Positions 10,775 to 11,477 of a DNA stretch of 11,477 nucleotides are shown here, one piece after another. The DNA lies in assembly GCA_030150305.1 (NCBI GenBank), contig JASLGD010000259.1, forward strand, positions 1-11,477, in the 5' to 3' direction. Each line of letters starts with the position of its first letter. Position 1 is the first letter of the stretch. This DNA comes from Caldimonas sp. GTDB taxonomy: Bacteria > Pseudomonadota > Gammaproteobacteria > Burkholderiales > Burkholderiaceae_C. The position numbers and the translations under genes are program-made. Below the pieces are notes generated by a model, which worked only from the letters and a program-made list of their open reading frames with translations, made no database searches and had not been told where the DNA came from.

Positions 10775-11209
10775 ATGAGCACATCCGAGATCAAGGTCGG
10801 CCGGCTCGGCATCCGCTACATCGTCGACGGCTCGCAGACGGCGAGCCTCGGCATGTTCGAGCTGACCGTGCCCGCAGGATCGAACGTTCCGCCGCCGCAC
10901 AGCCACACGAACAACGAAGAGTGCGTGTACGTGCTCGAGGGGACGCTGCGCTACACCGTCGACGCGGAGACGCGCGATCTCGCGGTCGGCGAGACGATGC
11001 GCACTCCGCGCGGCGCCGTCCATGCGTTCTCGAACCCGTTCGACGCGACGGCGCGCGCGCTGATCGTCCTGTCGCCCGACATCGGCGCGCAGTATTTCCG
11101 CGACGTCGCCGCGGTGATCCCAGCCGGTGGCCCGCCCGACAAGGCGGCGCTCGTCGCGGTGATGGCGCGCTACGGGCTCGTGCCGGCGCCCGCGGCCGGC
11201 GGACGCTAG
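10775..11209 (+). CDS. Cupin-domain protein
   Basis: A 144-residue single-domain cupin. Motif 1 is PPPHSHTNNEECVYVLEG with His42, His44 and Glu48/49 as metal ligands; motif 2 is TPRGAVHAFSNP with His83. The strand ALIVLSPDIG and a helical C-terminal region (DKAALVAVMARYGLVP) follow. That helical tail is common in cupins related to quercetinase-like and mannose-6-phosphate isomerase-type proteins, but no enzyme can be named. The ATG at 10775 has a strong ribosome site AGAGGAGG (about 10758-10765). It stands directly behind the broken membrane gene and 81 bases before the methyltransferase. Confidence 0.87.
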   Translation: MSTSEIKVGRLGIRYIVDGSQTASLGMFELTVPAGSNVPPPHSHTNNEECVYVLEGTLRYTVDAETRDLAVGETMRTPRGAVHAFSNPFDATARALIVLSPDIGAQYFRDVAAVIPAGGPPDKAALVAVMARYGLVPAPAAGGR

Positions 11210-11290
11210 CGGCGTCGAGTCGCGGCGACCCGCCTGCGCATGTCGCGCGGGCACGGCGTCGCGGCGTATCCTTCGGCCAGGGAGAGTCGC

Positions 11291-11477
11291 ATGCAGCGCT
11301 ACTACGCCGATCGCGCGGCCGAGTACGACGTCATCTACGCGAAGCCGGAGCGCCAGGCCGATCTGCGTGCGATCGAGGCGTGGCTCCCGGAGATCTTCCG
11401 CGGCCGCACGGTGCTCGAGATCGCGTGCGGAACCGGCTACTGGACGCAGTTCATCGCACCGGTCGCGGCCGAAGTCG
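11291..11477 (+). CDS. SAM-dependent methyltransferase (partial, cut by window end)
   Basis: The first 62 codons are present. The start is the ATG at 11291, with GGGAGAG about four bases upstream. The N-terminal helix RYYADRAAEYDVIYAKPER is followed by motif I of class I methyltransferases, VLEIACGTGYWT (residues 41-52), which binds S-adenosylmethionine. The YYADRAAEYD start is typical of small-molecule methyltransferases. The rest of the fold and the substrate region lie beyond the window. There is no reason to suspect a broken gene. Confidence 0.85.
   Translation, partial: MQRYYADRAAEYDVIYAKPERQADLRAIEAWLPEIFRGRTVLEIACGTGYWTQFIAPVAAEV

Noticed and set aside
9797..11254. 485-codon open frame on the minus strand
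   Set aside because: It runs opposite the thiol dioxygenase and the cupin, which have intact active-site motifs. The translation is low in complexity and has no recognisable fold.

Overview
The window comes from a GC-rich bacterium, probably a beta- or gammaproteobacterium. That assignment is inferred from codon use, from protein families and from the proteobacterial look of the integron sites; no rRNA or core gene is present to fix it. It has two parts.

Left part (1 to about 5773): the tail of an integron gene-cassette array. Thirteen copies of a roughly 78-base element separate short genes that all read left to right. Each copy starts near GCCTAAC and the cores TCGAGCGGACG and GCCGCCGCTC follow. 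A short GC-rich hairpin lies between the two cores, and the copy ends near AACGTTAGGT. This is the R''-L''-L'-R' layout of attC sites. The cassettes carry, in order: the end of an unknown gene, a DUF1330-type protein, a cupin, an ORF-less cassette, an exported unknown protein, another ORF-less cassette, an unknown lipoprotein, a DUF1697 protein, a tiny lipoprotein, an exported DUF2059-like protein, a two-gene cassette (ABM-type monooxygenase plus an N-terminally shortened phosphatase-like protein), a GNAT acetyltransferase and a last ORF-less cassette. No integrase or attI is in view; from the orientation they would lie to the left. Many attC copies have lost the GTT crossover core, and the last three copies all have, so this looks like the old distal end of the array or a cluster of attC sites without an integrase (CALIN). 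Several cassette proteins run into the attC and so end in an attC-encoded tail (IERT...AAHV.R).

Transition (5561 to 5796): two decayed attC copies precede a small membrane protein with an N-terminal B-box-like zinc finger (5797-6165), which may be the last cassette or the first flanking gene.

Right part (6166 to 11477): clearly more GC-rich, with strong G/C third positions and no attC that I can find. It holds a densely packed set of small single-domain genes: a cupin, two divergent GFA-type zinc proteins, a LysE/RhtB exporter, a VOC protein, a RidA-family protein, an NTF2/SnoaL-like protein, a cysteine dioxygenase-type thiol dioxygenase, a second flanking cupin, and the start of a SAM methyltransferase cut by the window end. 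Two broken genes lie among them: a frameshifted SnoaL-like cyclase remnant in front of the VOC gene, and a DUF1648/SdpI-type membrane protein with an internal deletion. All are on the plus strand except one GFA gene. The content fits small-molecule detoxification and efflux, but the genes do not form a recognised pathway.

I see no rRNA, tRNA, CRISPR, transposase or convincing rho-independent terminator.
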